Shown here in pieces: positions 53,274 through 61,455 of a DNA stretch of 64,000 nucleotides. This DNA comes from an uncultured Bacilli bacterium (GTDB lineage: Bacteria > Bacillota_I > Bacilli_A > ML615J-28 > CAG-313). The notes beneath the pieces are model-generated. The model saw nothing but the letters and a program-made list of their open reading frames with translations. It was not told where the DNA came from and searched no databases. A program made the translations under genes and the position numbers. The first letter of the stretch is position 1. Each line of letters opens with the position of its first letter. Location: the NCBI GenBank assembly GCA_934098295.1, contig CAKONV010000007.1, positions 20,778 through 84,777 on the forward strand. The letters are read 5' to 3'.

Positions 53274-53320
53274 GAACAATCCTCCTTATTCAAAAATTTT
53301 CATAACATATGATTAGCCTT

Positions 53321-53329
53321 ATTATAACA
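53321..53329 (-). promoter_or_regulatory. Extended -10 promoter of ccpA
   Basis: TGTTATAAT on the minus strand (TATAAT 53321-53326), about 50 bases before the start codon. The -35 is poor. Confidence 0.55.
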
Positions 53330-53378
53330 TATTTTTTTTTAGTAAGCAAGCAAAATAAAACAGGAAATGAAAAATCTA

Positions 53379-54638
53379 CTATTCATTTTCATTTTTCTTA
53401 ATAATGTTATTAATTTTTTCTCCAGCAAGTCCTGCTCCTAAAAATATCCATATCTCATTTTTGTCTTTTGAAATTAAGTTTAAAACATCATCATTATATT
53501 TTTTAAAGTCTTTAAAGTATCTATCAATCTTTTTTTGATATGCGATATTTTCCGTTTCTCTCTTAGATGAAAAAACATTCATTAAATAAACATCATCAAA
53601 TTTTTTTAATACTTTTTTAAAATCTTTACGATATTTTAAAGTTCTAGAATAAGTATGACTTTGAAAAATTACTTTTAAAGGAAGTAATGGATATTTCATT
53701 CTTAAACTATTTTCTAAAGCCTTAAGTTCAGATGGATGATGAGCATAATCATCTATTAAAATAGTCTTTCCATAAGTTATTTCTTTCATTCTTTTTGCTG
53801 GTAAAGTAAGATCATTTATTACAACTTGTAGTTTACAAATTAGGCATGAAAGATAGGCTGCAACAAAATCATATAAATTATAAATGCCATATAACTTCAC
53901 GCTCAATATACGACATATTTTATTTCCTTTTAATAATATTGAATATCCATCTACCGATTCTTTAATTATTTTTATGACATAATCATTTGTATCTTTAAAT
54001 CCAAAAGTATAAAGATGTTGATGTTTAATTTTTTTAGCAAAATCATGGTCGCCATTTATTAAAACAATATTACTTTTTTCTGCCATTTTTTGATAACTAT
54101 CGAACAATTTTCTTTTGGATTTAAAAAAATCTGGATGATCTAAGTCTAGACTTTGAATTATTAATAAATACGGTGTATATGCATGAAAATGATTTTTATA
54201 TTCACATGCTTCTACAGCTATATATTCACTACCATTACCTACCCCATACCCACATCCAACAATTGATGAAATTCCTGATAGCTTGTTTATAAACCATGTA
54301 GTTGAAGTTTTACCATGAGTACCAGATACAGCAATCATTTTCTTATCAATAAAAGTGGCAATAAAATTATTATAATAGTAGAATTCATATTCATTATCAA
54401 CAATTTTCTTAAACTCTACATTTTTTATATCAATTGAAAGACCAACAATATATGTAAATGTTTCATCAATGTTTGTAGCATTATAGCAATATATAGGTAT
54501 ATTTTTTTCTTTTAATCCTTTGGTAGTGAAATATTCAACTTCATCATCACTACCAACAACTTCATTTCCTAAATCTTTTAAATACATGGCAAGTGCGCTC
54601 ATACCAGTGCCTTTAATACCGACTAGATAATATTTCAT
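53379..54638 (-). CDS. murC: UDP-N-acetylmuramate--L-alanine ligase
   Basis: MurC adds the first amino acid to UDP-MurNAc in peptidoglycan synthesis. It has 419 residues. N-terminal YYLVGIKGTGMSALAMYLKDLG is the nucleotide-binding start, followed by the ATP loop VSGTHGKTSTT (about 106-116), VEACEYKNHFHAYTP, DLDHPDFFKSK, IDDYAHHPSELKALE and QSHTYSRTLKY. It shows that the organism builds a cell wall. The ATG directly follows a hairpin whose 3' arm carries the presumed GGTGA ribosome-binding site. Confidence 0.95.
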   Translation of the reverse strand: MKYYLVGIKGTGMSALAMYLKDLGNEVVGSDDEVEYFTTKGLKEKNIPIYCYNATNIDETFTYIVGLSIDIKNVEFKKIVDNEYEFYYYNNFIATFIDKKMIAVSGTHGKTSTTWFINKLSGISSIVGCGYGVGNGSEYIAVEACEYKNHFHAYTPYLLIIQSLDLDHPDFFKSKRKLFDSYQKMAEKSNIVLINGDHDFAKKIKHQHLYTFGFKDTNDYVIKIIKESVDGYSILLKGNKICRILSVKLYGIYNLYDFVAAYLSCLICKLQVVINDLTLPAKRMKEITYGKTILIDDYAHHPSELKALENSLRMKYPLLPLKVIFQSHTYSRTLKYRKDFKKVLKKFDDVYLMNVFSSKRETENIAYQKKIDRYFKDFKKYNDDVLNLISKDKNEIWIFLGAGLAGEKINNIIKKNENE

Positions 54639-54639
54639 A

Positions 54640-54695
54640 AAAAATCACCACTATATTATATGAATAATACTTTGTATTATGTAGCAGTGATAGTA
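54640..54695 (-). promoter_or_regulatory. Hairpin overlapping the murC ribosome-binding region
   Basis: On the minus strand ATCACTGCTACATAATAC pairs imperfectly with GTATTATTC...ATATAGTGGTGAT and is followed by T6 and then the murC ATG. It also contains a TATAAT. It could be an attenuator, an operator or a second copy of the pyrG terminator (same GTGGTGATTTTTT end). The rest of the 324-base gap holds a possible coding remnant (54731-54811) and the pyrG terminator. Confidence 0.4.
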
Positions 54696-54913
54696 AATTA
54701 TTTATATTTAAAATTTTTTCTCTTTAAACTCTATTTCTCTTTGATTTCTTCTATTGAATAATCATCATTAACTCTTTCTTCACCGTAATCTATACTATTT
54801 TGGTTATAAAGTCAAAACTTGTGTTAATTAAATGTCAAATATAAGTTTTTAATTATTAAATAAAATTGTTAGATATATACATAGTTATCAATCTTTAATA
54901 TCAACTAAATGAC

Positions 54914-54956
54914 AAAAAAATCACCACTACATTATAGGCAAGTGGTGATTTATATT
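54914..54956 (-). terminator. Intrinsic terminator after pyrG
   Basis: AAATCACCACT (54941-54951 on the minus strand) and AGTGGTGATTT (54918-54928) form a hairpin followed by a T-run. Confidence 0.88.
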
Positions 54957-54962
54957 TTTAAA

Positions 54963-56576
54963 TTATTTATTTTTACTATTTTGATATATTAGAGCATTAT
55001 CAATGAATCCTTGGAAAAGAGGATGACTACGATTAGGTCTTGATAAAAATTCTGGGTGGAATTGACAAGCAACAAACCATGGATGATCTTTCAATTCTAA
55101 TATTTCAACTAAATTTTTTTCAGGATTAATGCCTGATGCTATCATACCATTTTTTTCAAATATTTCTAAATATTTATTATTAAATTCATAGCGATGACGA
55201 TGACGTTCTTTAACTAATGATTTTTGATATACAGAATATGCTTTTGTATTTTCTTTTACATTACAGTTATATAATCCCAGTCTTAAAGTTCCACCTTTGT
55301 CAATATTTGAAGATTGATTTTCTAAGAAAGCAATAATTGGTGTCGTAGTTGATTCATCAAATTCCATTGATGTTGCATCTTTAAGTCCTAAAACGTTTCT
55401 AGCAAACTCTATAGCACAAAGTTGCATTCCTAAACAAATACCTAGGAAAGGAATTTTATTTTCTCTTGCATATTTAATAGCTAAAATTTTTCCTTCTGTT
55501 GCTCTTACTCCGAACCCACCAGGAACTAAAATTCCATCATGATTGGCAAGTAATTCTTCGTAATTTTCTTCATTCACATCATCACTTAAAATCCAATCAA
55601 TGACTATTTTTTTACCAGCTTTGTAACCAGCGTGACTTAAAGCTTCATTAACAGAAAGATAAGCATCGTGTAGTTGTACATATTTTCCAACTAATGCAAT
55701 TCTTAATTCACCTTTAACGCTTTTTACCATTTTTATCATTTTATTCCACTCGCTCATATCACATGGTTGTGTATCTAAGTGAAAATATTTACAAATATAG
55801 TCATCAGCGCCTTGAGCATGTAAAGCATTAGCTACTTCATATATTACTTTAGCATCTTTAGATTCAACAATTGCTTCTCTTTTTACATCGCAAAATAATG
55901 CAATTTTATCTTTCATTTCATCCGTTAAACTTACTTCTGTTCTTAAAACAATCATATCAGGTTGAATTCCAATTGATCTTAATTCTTTAACACTATGTTG
56001 AGTTGGTTTTGTTTTAAGTTCATTGGCAGCTTTAAGATAAGGAACTAAAGTGTTATGAATGAAGAAAGTATTTTCATTTCCAACATCTCGGCGCCATTGT
56101 CTAATAGCTTCTAAAAATGATTCTGATTCGATATCGCCTACCGTTCCGCCGATTTCTGTAATTACAACATCGGCATTAGAAACTTGGGCTGCTTGTTTTA
56201 TTTTTTCTTTAATTTCATTTGTAATATGGGGAATAATTTGAACAGTTCTACCTAAATAGTCCCCTCTTCTTTCTTTTTCGATGACAGAAGAAAAGACTCT
56301 TCCAGAAGTAATATTGGATTCTTTTGTTAAATTTTCATCAATAAAACGTTCATAATGACCTAAATCAAGGTCGGTTTCAGCACCATCGTCTGTAACAAAA
56401 ACTTCTCCATGTTGATAAGGGCTCATAGTTCCTGGGTCAACATTTATATATGGATCAAACTTTTGCATAAAAACTTTTAAACCGCGGTTTTTTAACAAAC
56501 GACCAATACAAGATGCTACGATTCCTTTTCCTAAACTAGATACTACACCACCAGTTACAAATATATATTTTGTCAT
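54963..56576 (-). CDS. pyrG: CTP synthase
   Basis: Makes CTP from UTP with ATP and glutamine. It has 537 residues from the ATG at 56576 (GAAGGGA upstream); an in-frame start at 56609 would add 11 unusual residues. The synthetase domain has KYIFVTGGVVSSLGKGI, GTMSPYQHGEVFVTDDGAETDLDLGHYERF and the ITEIGGTVGDIES segment. The C-terminal glutaminase has PGGFGVR, the nucleophile Cys in GICLGMQLC and the His-Glu of FHPEF. It lies 16 bases after glnA, so the glutamine-making enzyme and a glutamine user are co-transcribed. Confidence 0.97.
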   Translation of the reverse strand: MTKYIFVTGGVVSSLGKGIVASCIGRLLKNRGLKVFMQKFDPYINVDPGTMSPYQHGEVFVTDDGAETDLDLGHYERFIDENLTKESNITSGRVFSSVIEKERRGDYLGRTVQIIPHITNEIKEKIKQAAQVSNADVVITEIGGTVGDIESESFLEAIRQWRRDVGNENTFFIHNTLVPYLKAANELKTKPTQHSVKELRSIGIQPDMIVLRTEVSLTDEMKDKIALFCDVKREAIVESKDAKVIYEVANALHAQGADDYICKYFHLDTQPCDMSEWNKMIKMVKSVKGELRIALVGKYVQLHDAYLSVNEALSHAGYKAGKKIVIDWILSDDVNEENYEELLANHDGILVPGGFGVRATEGKILAIKYARENKIPFLGICLGMQLCAIEFARNVLGLKDATSMEFDESTTTPIIAFLENQSSNIDKGGTLRLGLYNCNVKENTKAYSVYQKSLVKERHRHRYEFNNKYLEIFEKNGMIASGINPEKNLVEILELKDHPWFVACQFHPEFLSRPNRSHPLFQGFIDNALIYQNSKNK

Positions 56577-56592
56577 TTTTGCTATTTCCCTT

Positions 56593-57924
56593 CTATAGAT
56601 ATTTTTCAACTTCCCAGTCGGTAACTAAAACACGATATTCATCCCATTCTAATTCTTTCGCAATAATATATTTATTATATATATGCTCACCTAAAGTTTC
56701 TTTCATCAATTTGCTATTTTTTAGTTCTTTAACCGCATCCTTTAAATTTTCAGGAAGATTCTTAATTCCTCTTTGTTCTCTTTCTTCTCTTGTGTATTCA
56801 AAGATATTATCATATACAGGAGCAATCAAAGGATAGTCTTCTTTAATGCCTCTTAGGCCAGCTGACAATATAGTAGCAAAAGCAAGATAAGGATTAGCTG
56901 AAGCATCAACGCTTCTTACTTCCGTTCTTGTACCTTTTCCTCTTACCGCAGGTATTCTAATCATAGCACTTCTGTTAGCATCACTCCAACAGATGTAACA
57001 TGGTGCTTCATATCCTGGAACAATTCTTTTATAAGAATTTACTGTAGGATTAGTGATGGCTGTAAATTCACGAGCGTGAGTAATTATACCGCTAATCCAC
57101 TTTCTACATATAAGTGATAATTTCATTGGATCATTTTCATCATAAAATACATTTTCACCCTTAGTATTGGTTAGTGAACAATTTACGTGCATTCCATTAC
57201 CAGCTTTATAGGCAACAGGCTTAGGCATGAAGGTTGCATATAAATTATATTTTCTAGCTATTTGTTTAACAACTTGTTTGAAAGTTTGAACTCGATCACA
57301 AGTTTCTACAACATCTGAATAAGCAAAATTAATTTCATTTTGTCCAGGTCCAACTTCATGGTGACTTACCTCAACGGGGTATCCTAGTTTTTCTAATTCT
57401 AAAACAATATCTCTTCGACAGTTTTCACTGCCATCTAATGGTGACAAATCAAAATAACTACCAGAATCGTTAAATTCTAAAATTGGCCTTCCACTTTCAT
57501 CTTGTTTAAATAAATAAAATTCAGGTTCAACCCCAACATTAAAATGTGAAAACCCCATATCTTGCATTTCTTTAACAATTCTTTTTAAATTTGATCTAGG
57601 ATCGCCAGGGAAGACTTTTCCATTAGGCATATAAACATCACAAAAGAAACGGGCAACTTTACCATAATCATTAGATTCTAGTGGTAAAATTAAAAAAGAC
57701 GATAAATCAGGGTGCAAATACATATCTGCCTCTTTAATTCTTACAAATCCTTCAATACTAGAGCCATCAAACATTACTTTGCCATCTAAAGCATCATTTA
57801 ATCTACGAGCAGGAATTTCAACACTTTTAATTGTTCCTAACATATCTGTAAATTGTAATTGTATATACTTTACATTCTCTTTTTCAGCTATTTCAAATAT
57901 CTCTTCTTTGGTATAATTTTTCAT
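56593..57924 (-). CDS. glnA: Glutamine synthetase, type I
   Basis: Joins ammonia and glutamate to form glutamine. It has 443 residues, the short Firmicute (GSI-alpha) form, ending in WDEYRVLVTDWEVEKYL. Signatures are YIQLQFTDMLGTIKSVEIP, VGVEPEFYLF, VSHHEVGPGQNEINF, NGMHVNCSLT and NPTVNSYKRIVPGYEAPCYICWSDANRSAMIRIP. Starts at 57945, 57927 and 57924 share the frame. The first would lie before the transcription start, and 57924 has the best spacing from AGAGGTG (57927 is nearly as good). No GlnR operator is obvious. Co-transcribed with pyrG. Confidence 0.95.
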   Translation of the reverse strand: MKNYTKEEIFEIAEKENVKYIQLQFTDMLGTIKSVEIPARRLNDALDGKVMFDGSSIEGFVRIKEADMYLHPDLSSFLILPLESNDYGKVARFFCDVYMPNGKVFPGDPRSNLKRIVKEMQDMGFSHFNVGVEPEFYLFKQDESGRPILEFNDSGSYFDLSPLDGSENCRRDIVLELEKLGYPVEVSHHEVGPGQNEINFAYSDVVETCDRVQTFKQVVKQIARKYNLYATFMPKPVAYKAGNGMHVNCSLTNTKGENVFYDENDPMKLSLICRKWISGIITHAREFTAITNPTVNSYKRIVPGYEAPCYICWSDANRSAMIRIPAVRGKGTRTEVRSVDASANPYLAFATILSAGLRGIKEDYPLIAPVYDNIFEYTREEREQRGIKNLPENLKDAVKELKNSKLMKETLGEHIYNKYIIAKELEWDEYRVLVTDWEVEKYL

Positions 57925-57947
57925 CATTGTCACCTCTTTTGTCATAT

Positions 57948-57956
57948 ATTATATCA
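57948..57956 (-). promoter_or_regulatory. Extended -10 promoter of glnA-pyrG
   Basis: TGATATAAT on the minus strand (TATAAT 57948-57953), leaving a very short leader of about 15-20 bases. Confidence 0.6.
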
Positions 57957-58074
57957 TTAATGTAAATTAATTACTTCAAATATTCTCTGAAATTGTTTAC
58001 ATAAATCATATTTTTTTGTTTTTTAAAAAATAGATTAATTAATTATTTCCTAAAATTGATAATTTAAAATTTAA

Positions 58075-58106
58075 AAAAGTGATGCTTGGAAAAAGCATCA
58101 CTTTCA
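58075..58106 (-). terminator. Second terminator-like hairpin between rplS and glnA
   Basis: Perfect 12-bp arms AAAGTGATGCTT (58076-58087) and AAGCATCACTTT (58093-58104). On the minus strand it ends in CACTTTTTT. Between it and the rplS terminator lie about 105 AT-rich bases with no convincing gene, so it may back up that terminator or end a small RNA. The gap 57957-58267 holds nothing else I can name. Confidence 0.7.
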
Positions 58107-58211
58107 TAGGAGAGAAAAATTATAAAAATTTTTTATTTGTTCGAAATTATATATTATCGACATTAATATAATATCAATAAAATATTAAGTGACTTTAAAC
58201 TTTTGAAAAAT

Positions 58212-58240
58212 AAAAATGATGGAATAAACCATCACTTTCA
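58212..58240 (-). terminator. Terminator after rplS
   Basis: GATGG (58218-58222) and CCATC (58229-58233) with A/T extensions; the minus-strand transcript ends in CATCATTTTTATTTTT. It is a short stem. Confidence 0.65.
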
Positions 58241-58267
58241 TTTTTTGTCTTTAAACAAAACTTTTCA

Positions 58268-58615
58268 CTAACGTCTTTCTTGAATACGACCGGCTTTAGC
58301 TGATAAGTTACGAATGTAATTAAGCTTAGCACGACGTACAATACCACGACGAGTTACTTCAATTTTGGCAACTAGAGGGCTGTGAAGAGCAAATGTTCTT
58401 TCAACACCGACACCAGAAGAGATTTTACGAACTGTATAAGTTGCGCTAATTCCACCACCATGACGGCCAATTACTAAGCCTTCAAATACTTGGATTCTTT
58501 CTTTGTCGCCTTCTTTAATTCTAACGTGTACTTTTACACTGTCACCAGCACGGAATTCAGGAATATCATTTTTTAAATATTCTTTAGTTACCGCATTAAT
58601 TAATTGTTGACTCAT
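58268..58615 (-). CDS. rplS: 50S ribosomal protein L19
   Basis: 115 residues, the same length as Bacillus L19, at the subunit interface of the 50S particle. Signatures are DIPEFRAGDSVKVHVRIKEG, RIQVFEGLVIGRHGGGISATYTVRKISSGVGVERTFALHSP and KIEVTRRGIVRRAKLNYIR. An in-frame start at 58636 lies upstream of the AAGGAGTG site, so the ATG at 58615 is chosen. It has its own promoter and a structured leader. trmD and rimM, its usual partners, are 2 kb away with cvfB between. Confidence 0.97.
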   Translation of the reverse strand: MSQQLINAVTKEYLKNDIPEFRAGDSVKVHVRIKEGDKERIQVFEGLVIGRHGGGISATYTVRKISSGVGVERTFALHSPLVAKIEVTRRGIVRRAKLNYIRNLSAKAGRIQERR

Positions 58616-58637
58616 ATTTCTACACTCCTTTTTCATC

Positions 58638-58705
58638 CAATGTTCATTAATACCATCATCTCAAAGGTAACAGCGGAACATTGTGCTTTGCTGTCAATCA
58701 ACAGC
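58638..58705 (-). promoter_or_regulatory. Structured rplS leader, L19-leader-like
   Basis: On the minus strand CAATGTTC (58676-58683 region) pairs with GAACATTG (58638-58645). It encloses a TACC/GGTA stem, and a GCTGT/ACAGC hairpin precedes it. Bacilli have an autoregulatory L19 leader at this position; whether this RNA belongs to that family needs covariance scoring. Confidence 0.5.
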
Positions 58706-58711
58706 CTTATT

Positions 58712-58740
58712 ATTATACCACATTTATCTAATTAATGCAA
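58712..58740 (-). promoter_or_regulatory. rplS promoter
   Basis: TTGCAT (58735-58740), 17 bases, TATAAT (58712-58717) on the minus strand. Confidence 0.85.
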
Positions 58741-58877
58741 GTATTATGTAAGTTTAAGATGTTTGTCAATAAACTTTTAAAACACTATTTTTTTATATAA
58801 TAAATTGATTCTATTACTTTACTACATAATAGATGTTTTTTAAAAAGGGTAAACTTCATCTTTTTTTTATTCATTTA

Positions 58878-58886
58878 TGATATAAT
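58878..58886 (+). promoter_or_regulatory. Extended -10 promoter of cvfB
   Basis: TGATATAAT, with TATAAT at 58881-58886; no good -35. AAGGAGGT precedes the start codon. Confidence 0.6.
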
Positions 58887-58912
58887 ATATGTATTAAAAT
58901 AAGGAGGTCAAT

Positions 58913-59788
58913 ATGCCTTTAAATATTGGAGAAATTAATACTTTAATTGTAAAAAGAGAAACAAATATTAGCTATTCACTTGTTGAAGATTTATCTAGTA
59001 GCAATGAGATATTTTTACATTTTAATCAAGCTTCAAGAAGATTAAACATTGGAGAAAAAATTGATGTTTTTTTATACTTTGATAATAAACATCGACTTTG
59101 TGCTACGATGGAACATCCTCTAATTACTACTAAACAATTTGGATTTGTTAAAGTTGTAGATGTAAAAAAAGAAATGGGATGTTTTGTTAATATTGGTATT
59201 GTTAAGGATATTCTTTTGTCAAAAGATTATTTACCAACTTATTTTGATAGTTGGCCAAAGAAAGATGAGGAGATTCCTTGTATTTTAAAGGTTAAAAAGG
59301 ATTCTCTTATTGCTAAAATTATCAGCAAAGATGATTTAAAAAAGGGTGAACAAAAATTAAATATTGGTGATAAAGTTGATGCAGTTGTTAGTCATTTTAC
59401 TTCAAGTGGTTTAATTGCTTTTACTACTTCTTTTGATGTTATATATATACATAAAAGTCTAATGCGTAAAAAGCATCACATCGGTGAAATGTTAAATGTT
59501 GAAATCATCAATATTAATGAACATAAAGAATACAATGGTTCTTTGATTGAACAAAAAGAAAAAATGAGACTTCTTGATAGTGAACTAATTTTAAGATACT
59601 TAAATAATTTTGGTGGAACCCTAAAACTTGGTAATTTGTCTACTCCCGAAGAAATAGCCAAAATTTTTCCTTTGAGTAAAAGTGCATTTAAAAGAGCGGT
59701 TGGTGCTTTATATAAAGACCGTTTAATAACTATTGAAGATTATAAAATTACTCTAATTAAATCAGAAGAAAAAGACTCTACTTTGTAG
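58913..59788 (+). CDS. cvfB: CvfB/YitL-family S1-like RNA-binding protein
   Basis: 291 residues with S1-like domains and a C-terminal winged helix. N-terminal MPLNIGEINTLIVKRET, IFLHFNQASRRLNIGEKIDVFLYFDNKHRLCATM, FGFVKVVDVKKEMGCFVNIGIVKDILLSKDYLP and the C-terminal FPLSKSAFKRAVGALYKDRLI match CvfB, an RNA-binding regulator of virulence genes in Staphylococcus. The last codons and the stop are part of the terminator hairpin. It is a single gene between rplS and trmD; its RNA targets here are unknown. Confidence 0.88.
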   Translation: MPLNIGEINTLIVKRETNISYSLVEDLSSSNEIFLHFNQASRRLNIGEKIDVFLYFDNKHRLCATMEHPLITTKQFGFVKVVDVKKEMGCFVNIGIVKDILLSKDYLPTYFDSWPKKDEEIPCILKVKKDSLIAKIISKDDLKKGEQKLNIGDKVDAVVSHFTSSGLIAFTTSFDVIYIHKSLMRKKHHIGEMLNVEIININEHKEYNGSLIEQKEKMRLLDSELILRYLNNFGGTLKLGNLSTPEEIAKIFPLSKSAFKRAVGALYKDRLITIEDYKITLIKSEEKDSTL

Positions 59789-59798
59789 AGTCTTTTTT
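59769..59798. terminator. Bidirectional terminator between cvfB and the rhodanese-like gene
   Basis: AAAGACTCTAC (59771-59781) and GTAGAGTCTTT (59785-59795) with A-run and T-run flanks. The stop codon of cvfB lies in the hairpin and the T-run reaches the stop of the convergent gene. Confidence 0.88.
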
Positions 59799-60237
59799 AG
59801 CACATACAATTATATGGCCCCTTATCAATTGTAAAAAGGGAAGAAACATCACCTAATGTTTCATAACTATTATGATATATATATAAATCATTATAATATT
59901 TCTTTAATGCATTTATAATTTCATCATCTTCGCACATGATAATAACTTTTACTTTATCACTATAATTAGATTTCATATAGTTTAAAAAATCATCAACATT
60001 GCCAACAGATAAATCATAATTTTGAAATTGGCGAATATGACCATTTTCATAATTTTCCTTAGTTCTAAATTCAAAAGCACAATACATTTGTTTTTCATCA
60101 TTTATGCTGTCATATACGAACTTAATAAATTCTTCTTTTCCATTAATATTATATTCTTTTATTGTTTTCTTTTGACAAGAAAAAGATAGAAAAAGGGTTA
60201 GTAGGATAATTAATACTAATAGTCTATTTTTTTTCAT
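59797..60237 (-). CDS. Small lipoprotein with rhodanese-like domain
   Basis: 146 residues. The signal peptide ends in the lipobox LSFSC (Cys21), so it is tethered outside the membrane. The mature part looks like a compact rhodanese fold: AFEFRTKENYENGHIRQFQNYDL corresponds to the DxR...EYxxGHIxxAxN signature, and Cys102 in KVIIMCEDDEI sits where the catalytic Cys would be. The loop after it lacks the usual R-S ending, so sulfur transfer is uncertain. It ends in NCMC. It overlaps trmD by 14 bases and is the last gene of the ATPase-rimM-trmD unit. Confidence 0.65.
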   Translation of the reverse strand: MKKNRLLVLIILLTLFLSFSCQKKTIKEYNINGKEEFIKFVYDSINDEKQMYCAFEFRTKENYENGHIRQFQNYDLSVGNVDDFLNYMKSNYSDKVKVIIMCEDDEIINALKKYYNDLYIYHNSYETLGDVSSLFTIDKGPYNCMC

Positions 60238-60952
60238 TTTTTATTTTCTCCAATATAAGTTGATCACTAGAAGAAAGTGCTATTTTTTCTAAAAGATCCG
60301 GTCTATTTTCATAAGTCTTTTTTAAAGATTCATAACGTTGCCATTTTTTTATATTGGCATGATGACCAGATAATAATATTTCTGGAACACTATAGCCATC
60401 AAAGGTTTGCGGTCTTGTATATTGTGGATATTCTAATAATCCTGTTGTAAAAGATTCATCTATGATAGAATCTTCGCTAATTACACCTTTTACAAGTCTA
60501 GAAATTGAATCAATAATGATTCCTGCCGGTAATTCACCACCCGTTAAGACATAATCACCAATGGAAATTTCTTCATCTATATAGTTTAATACTCTTGCGT
60601 CAATTCCTTCATAGTGACCACAAACTATTACAATATGATTTAATGTTGAAAGTTTTTTGGCTTTTTCTTGATTCCATAAAGACCCCGATGCAGAAGTTAA
60701 AATTTTATAAGCGGAGTCAATATTAGGGATACTTTTTAATGCTCGATAAATTGGGTCAACCCTTATCAGCATTCCTGCTCCACCACTATAAGCATAATCA
60801 TCGACAGTTGCATGTTTATTGCCTGAAAATTCTCTAAAGTTAATAATATTAATTTCAATAATCTGTTTTTCGATTGCACGCTTTAAAATAGAGCTTGATA
60901 TATATCCTTCTATCATTTCTGGAAAAAGCGTTAGAATATCAAATTTTAACAT
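60224..60952 (-). CDS. trmD: tRNA (guanine-N1)-methyltransferase
   Basis: Methylates G37 of tRNAs with S-adenosylmethionine, preventing frameshifts. It has 242 residues. N-terminal KFDILTLFPEMIEGYISSSILKRA, VDDYAYSGGAGMLIRVDPIYRAL and the knotted SAM site GHYEGIDARVLNYIDEEISIGDYVLTGGELP are clear, followed by LEYPQYTRP. It overlaps rimM by 7 bases, the standard rimM-trmD arrangement. Confidence 0.97.
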   Translation of the reverse strand: MLKFDILTLFPEMIEGYISSSILKRAIEKQIIEINIINFREFSGNKHATVDDYAYSGGAGMLIRVDPIYRALKSIPNIDSAYKILTSASGSLWNQEKAKKLSTLNHIVIVCGHYEGIDARVLNYIDEEISIGDYVLTGGELPAGIIIDSISRLVKGVISEDSIIDESFTTGLLEYPQYTRPQTFDGYSVPEILLSGHHANIKKWQRYESLKKTYENRPDLLEKIALSSSDQLILEKIKNEKK

Positions 60953-61455
60953 GACTCAACCTCATATTTTTTTATAATAATTTCTTCTTTGGAAACTTTT
61001 TCTATATAATCCTTAATAAATGGAACAAGGGCAATAGAACCATCTAATAATTCTATTTCTAAAATATCATTACTAGGCACAATTATTACATCTTTAACTT
61101 TACCATATTTTTCATTATCTATCGTTTTCACTTCTAGTCCCACTAAATCATCAATCAAATATTCATCATCATTTAGAGGAGGAACATCATTAGTTTTCGC
61201 TAAACAAATCGATCCAACATAGGAAGATACTTGGTTAATATCTTTAAAATCATTAATGGTTATTATGACATTTCCTTTTAAAATGCGCATTGATGAGATT
61301 GTTACTGAAAGTATTTTTTGTCCCATTTTTAAATAAATAACCGCACCAACTCGAAAACGATAAGATAGAAAATCGCTTTTACTTTGAACTTTTAGTTCAC
61401 CTTTAATACCAAAGGTATTAACTATTTTTCCAATTTCAATGTACTCATTGTTCAT
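60946..61455 (-). CDS. rimM: Ribosome maturation factor RimM
   Basis: 169 residues. RimM helps assemble the 30S head by binding protein S19. The N-terminal RimM domain (IEIGKIVNTFGIKGELKVQS) and the C-terminal PRC-barrel domain (EYLIDDLVGLEVKTIDNEKYGKVKDVI ... ALVPFIKDYIEKV) are complete. The ATG lies inside the last codons of the ATPase gene (11-base overlap). rpsP, often upstream, is replaced here by the metal ATPase gene. Confidence 0.95.
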   Translation of the reverse strand: MNNEYIEIGKIVNTFGIKGELKVQSKSDFLSYRFRVGAVIYLKMGQKILSVTISSMRILKGNVIITINDFKDINQVSSYVGSICLAKTNDVPPLNDDEYLIDDLVGLEVKTIDNEKYGKVKDVIIVPSNDILEIELLDGSIALVPFIKDYIEKVSKEEIIIKKYEVESC

